A stretch of DNA of 64,000 bases from Casuarius casuarius (taxonomy: Eukaryota; Chordata; Aves; Casuariiformes; Casuariidae). The notes below the pieces were generated by a model, which was given only the letters and a program-made list of their open reading frames with translations, did not search any database and was not told the DNA's origin. Made by a program: the position numbers and the translations under genes. The DNA lies in assembly GCA_003342895.1 (NCBI GenBank), contig PTFA01000279.1, positions 636,805-700,804 of the forward strand, in the 5' to 3' direction. Of the stretch, positions 62,850 to 64,000 are shown piece after piece (the stretch's first letter is position 1; every line of letters begins with the position of its first letter).

Positions 62850-62955
62850 AAACCCTCCATATGTGTCTCCTTATGGAACTACTGGAAACAGGATATTGGG
62901 TTGGATGGATTCTTGGTCTGACCCAGAACATGCACCTGCTCTTATGAGTGTTCAG
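62850..62955 (+). mobile_element. Ancient CR1-type LINE 3' tail
   Basis: Contains ACTGGAAACAGGATATTGGG, TTGGATGGATTCTTGGTCTG and ACCCAGAACATGCACCTGCT, followed by CTTATGAGTGTT. This is the 3' end wording of old turtle/crocodile/bird CR1 elements (GGGCTAGATGGACC..TTGGTCTGACCCAGTA type). It lies in the SYNDIG1 intron, antisense to the gene. Confidence 0.75.
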
Positions 62956-64000
62956 CATTATGGGTTTATAATAAAGGTTGATATGCTGAGTTAATCCATA
63001 ATGCTAATTCTTTAACAAAAGACCATTGATTTTGTGTCTTTGAGTTGGCTGACATAAAAACGGAGCCTANTTAGGGTCAGAGCTAAATTCACCACGTAGT
63101 GATAAAAAATTTTGTTTATTCTTCATTAAAGTATGCAAAAGGCACTGTGAACTACTGGCTCCCTTAAGTTTTCTGCTCAGATTTCTGTTCCCATTTCTAC
63201 CAGGAATTTTTGAGCTGCTTCCAAGTATGGGAGTAAGACAATGGCTTTCTGCCCTTCTAATAGATACACTTTTTTTTTTTTAACCAAAATTCAATGAAGC
63301 TTTCCTTCTCTCCTCCATTTTTTCACTGTTATGACTGTTTTTATAATACATTCTACATTTACATGGCAAAAAAATACTGACCAAAACCGCATGATGACCA
63401 AAAGATACAATTGTGACATTCCAAAAGATAGAAGCTCAAGAGGAAGATTTTAAAAGCTTTAGAGGTGAAGAAAAGAAGGAGGAGAAGACCTTTTAAATTT
63501 TTTGGATATTGGAATAACTCAAACTGCATTTAAGATTAACCCCCAGGCAAGGGACTGAGTAGGAAATGTGACATTTCCTTCTGATCAAGGACAGAAAACA
63601 GCCTCAAAAATGTGGTGAACTAATGCACCACCAGAATTTTTAAAAAATCAGGAAAGGTAATTGAAGCACTTTATAGACATAGTTTTGAAATATATCACTT
63701 TACTTTTGAGCTTTCCTTTGCTTTTTTTTTTCTATATATATAAATTAATGAAACCTTTCAGATGAAAAATTTGTTTGCAATTGAAAAATGGGATTTGTTT
63801 TGTTTTGTTTGGAAACATATTGACATGGGATGCTTCAACCTTTTCAAAATGTTTTTGGAAAACCTTCTGAGACAAGAAATTTCTCAAAACCAATGAACAG
63901 AACTTTGATGGACAAATTCTCATTTGGCTCTAGCATCAGTCATTGTGCATCTAACCTTGAATTGCCTCTCAGTAATTAACACATGTTACTTCTTCAGAAA
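62956..64000 (-). other. SYNDIG1 intron continuation, no recognisable feature
   Basis: AT-rich sequence with short homopolymers (T10 near 63271, T9 followed by a TA run near 63723-63742). No exon, long open frame or repeat family is recognised. It is assigned to the intron only because no upstream SYNDIG1 exon was seen in the window. Confidence 0.45.

Larger units (their letters stand above)
49617..62859 (-). other. SYNDIG1: SYNDIG1 last intron (part), no exon recognised
   Basis: This is the stretch upstream of the SYNDIG1 terminal exon on the minus strand. I looked among the minus-strand frames for the preceding SYNDIG1 exon, which should carry an acidic linker followed by the first hydrophobic CD225 segment, and found none. 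The longest frames here have no family resemblance and are interrupted by stops. Contents include an AAAC microsatellite, a T15 run, an old palindromic repeat near 54380-54502, a MIR-like remnant near 60845-60960, and AT-rich candidate conserved blocks. Very large introns are known for SYNDIG1 in mammals, which fits. Confidence 0.6.

Noticed and set aside
1..64000. CRISPR arrays, bacterial operons, phage or plasmid genes
   Set aside because: No spaced direct repeats, no tightly packed frames and no ribosome binding sites. Repeat content and the spliced exon show vertebrate DNA.

Overview
This window looks like bird nuclear DNA, moderately AT-rich and almost gene-free. The evidence is several CR1 LINE copies. 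The younger ones have the avian-type 3' end (an ATTCTGTG-like 8-mer) and the usual 3' UTR wording. Beneath them are older CR1 fragments of the kind shared by turtles, crocodilians and birds, MIR-like SINE remnants and few satellites. No prokaryotic, viral or plasmid features are visible. Isolated single N bases are scattered throughout and look like masked ambiguous consensus positions.

Only one gene segment is well supported. It is the terminal coding exon of SYNDIG1 (synapse differentiation-inducing gene 1, formerly TMEM90B) on the minus strand at 49458-49616, with a canonical acceptor, an in-frame stop and a readable C-terminal membrane segment. The rest of the gene would lie at higher coordinates. 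I see no second SYNDIG1 exon up to 64000, so the last intron is at least 14.4 kb. The 3' UTR should run leftward from 49457; candidate poly(A) signals are at about 47872 and 47061.

Layout: 1-11159 is non-genic apart from a weak signal-peptide-like exon candidate (1820-1906) and a CR1 tail. 11160-19835 holds two old CR1 fragments, a CR1 tail, a MIR-like SINE and an unexplained 281-codon open frame (16541-17386). 19836-40129 is mostly unique sequence with one CR1 fragment and microsatellites. 40130-43580 is the most structured part: an older CR1 split by a younger CR1, and a second young CR1 in opposite orientation. 43581-49457 is flank and probable 3' UTR. 49617-64000 is SYNDIG1 intron with old repeats and candidate conserved non-coding blocks.

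I found no convincing undescribed biological system. The most notable observation is the pair of CR1 copies at 40861-41302 and 43139-43580. They form inverted arms identical at every one of 442 positions, with a 1.84 kb spacer, and one copy sits inside an older CR1. In birds, where most CR1 copies are old and diverged, this implies very recent retrotransposition, local gene conversion or duplication, or an assembly artefact.
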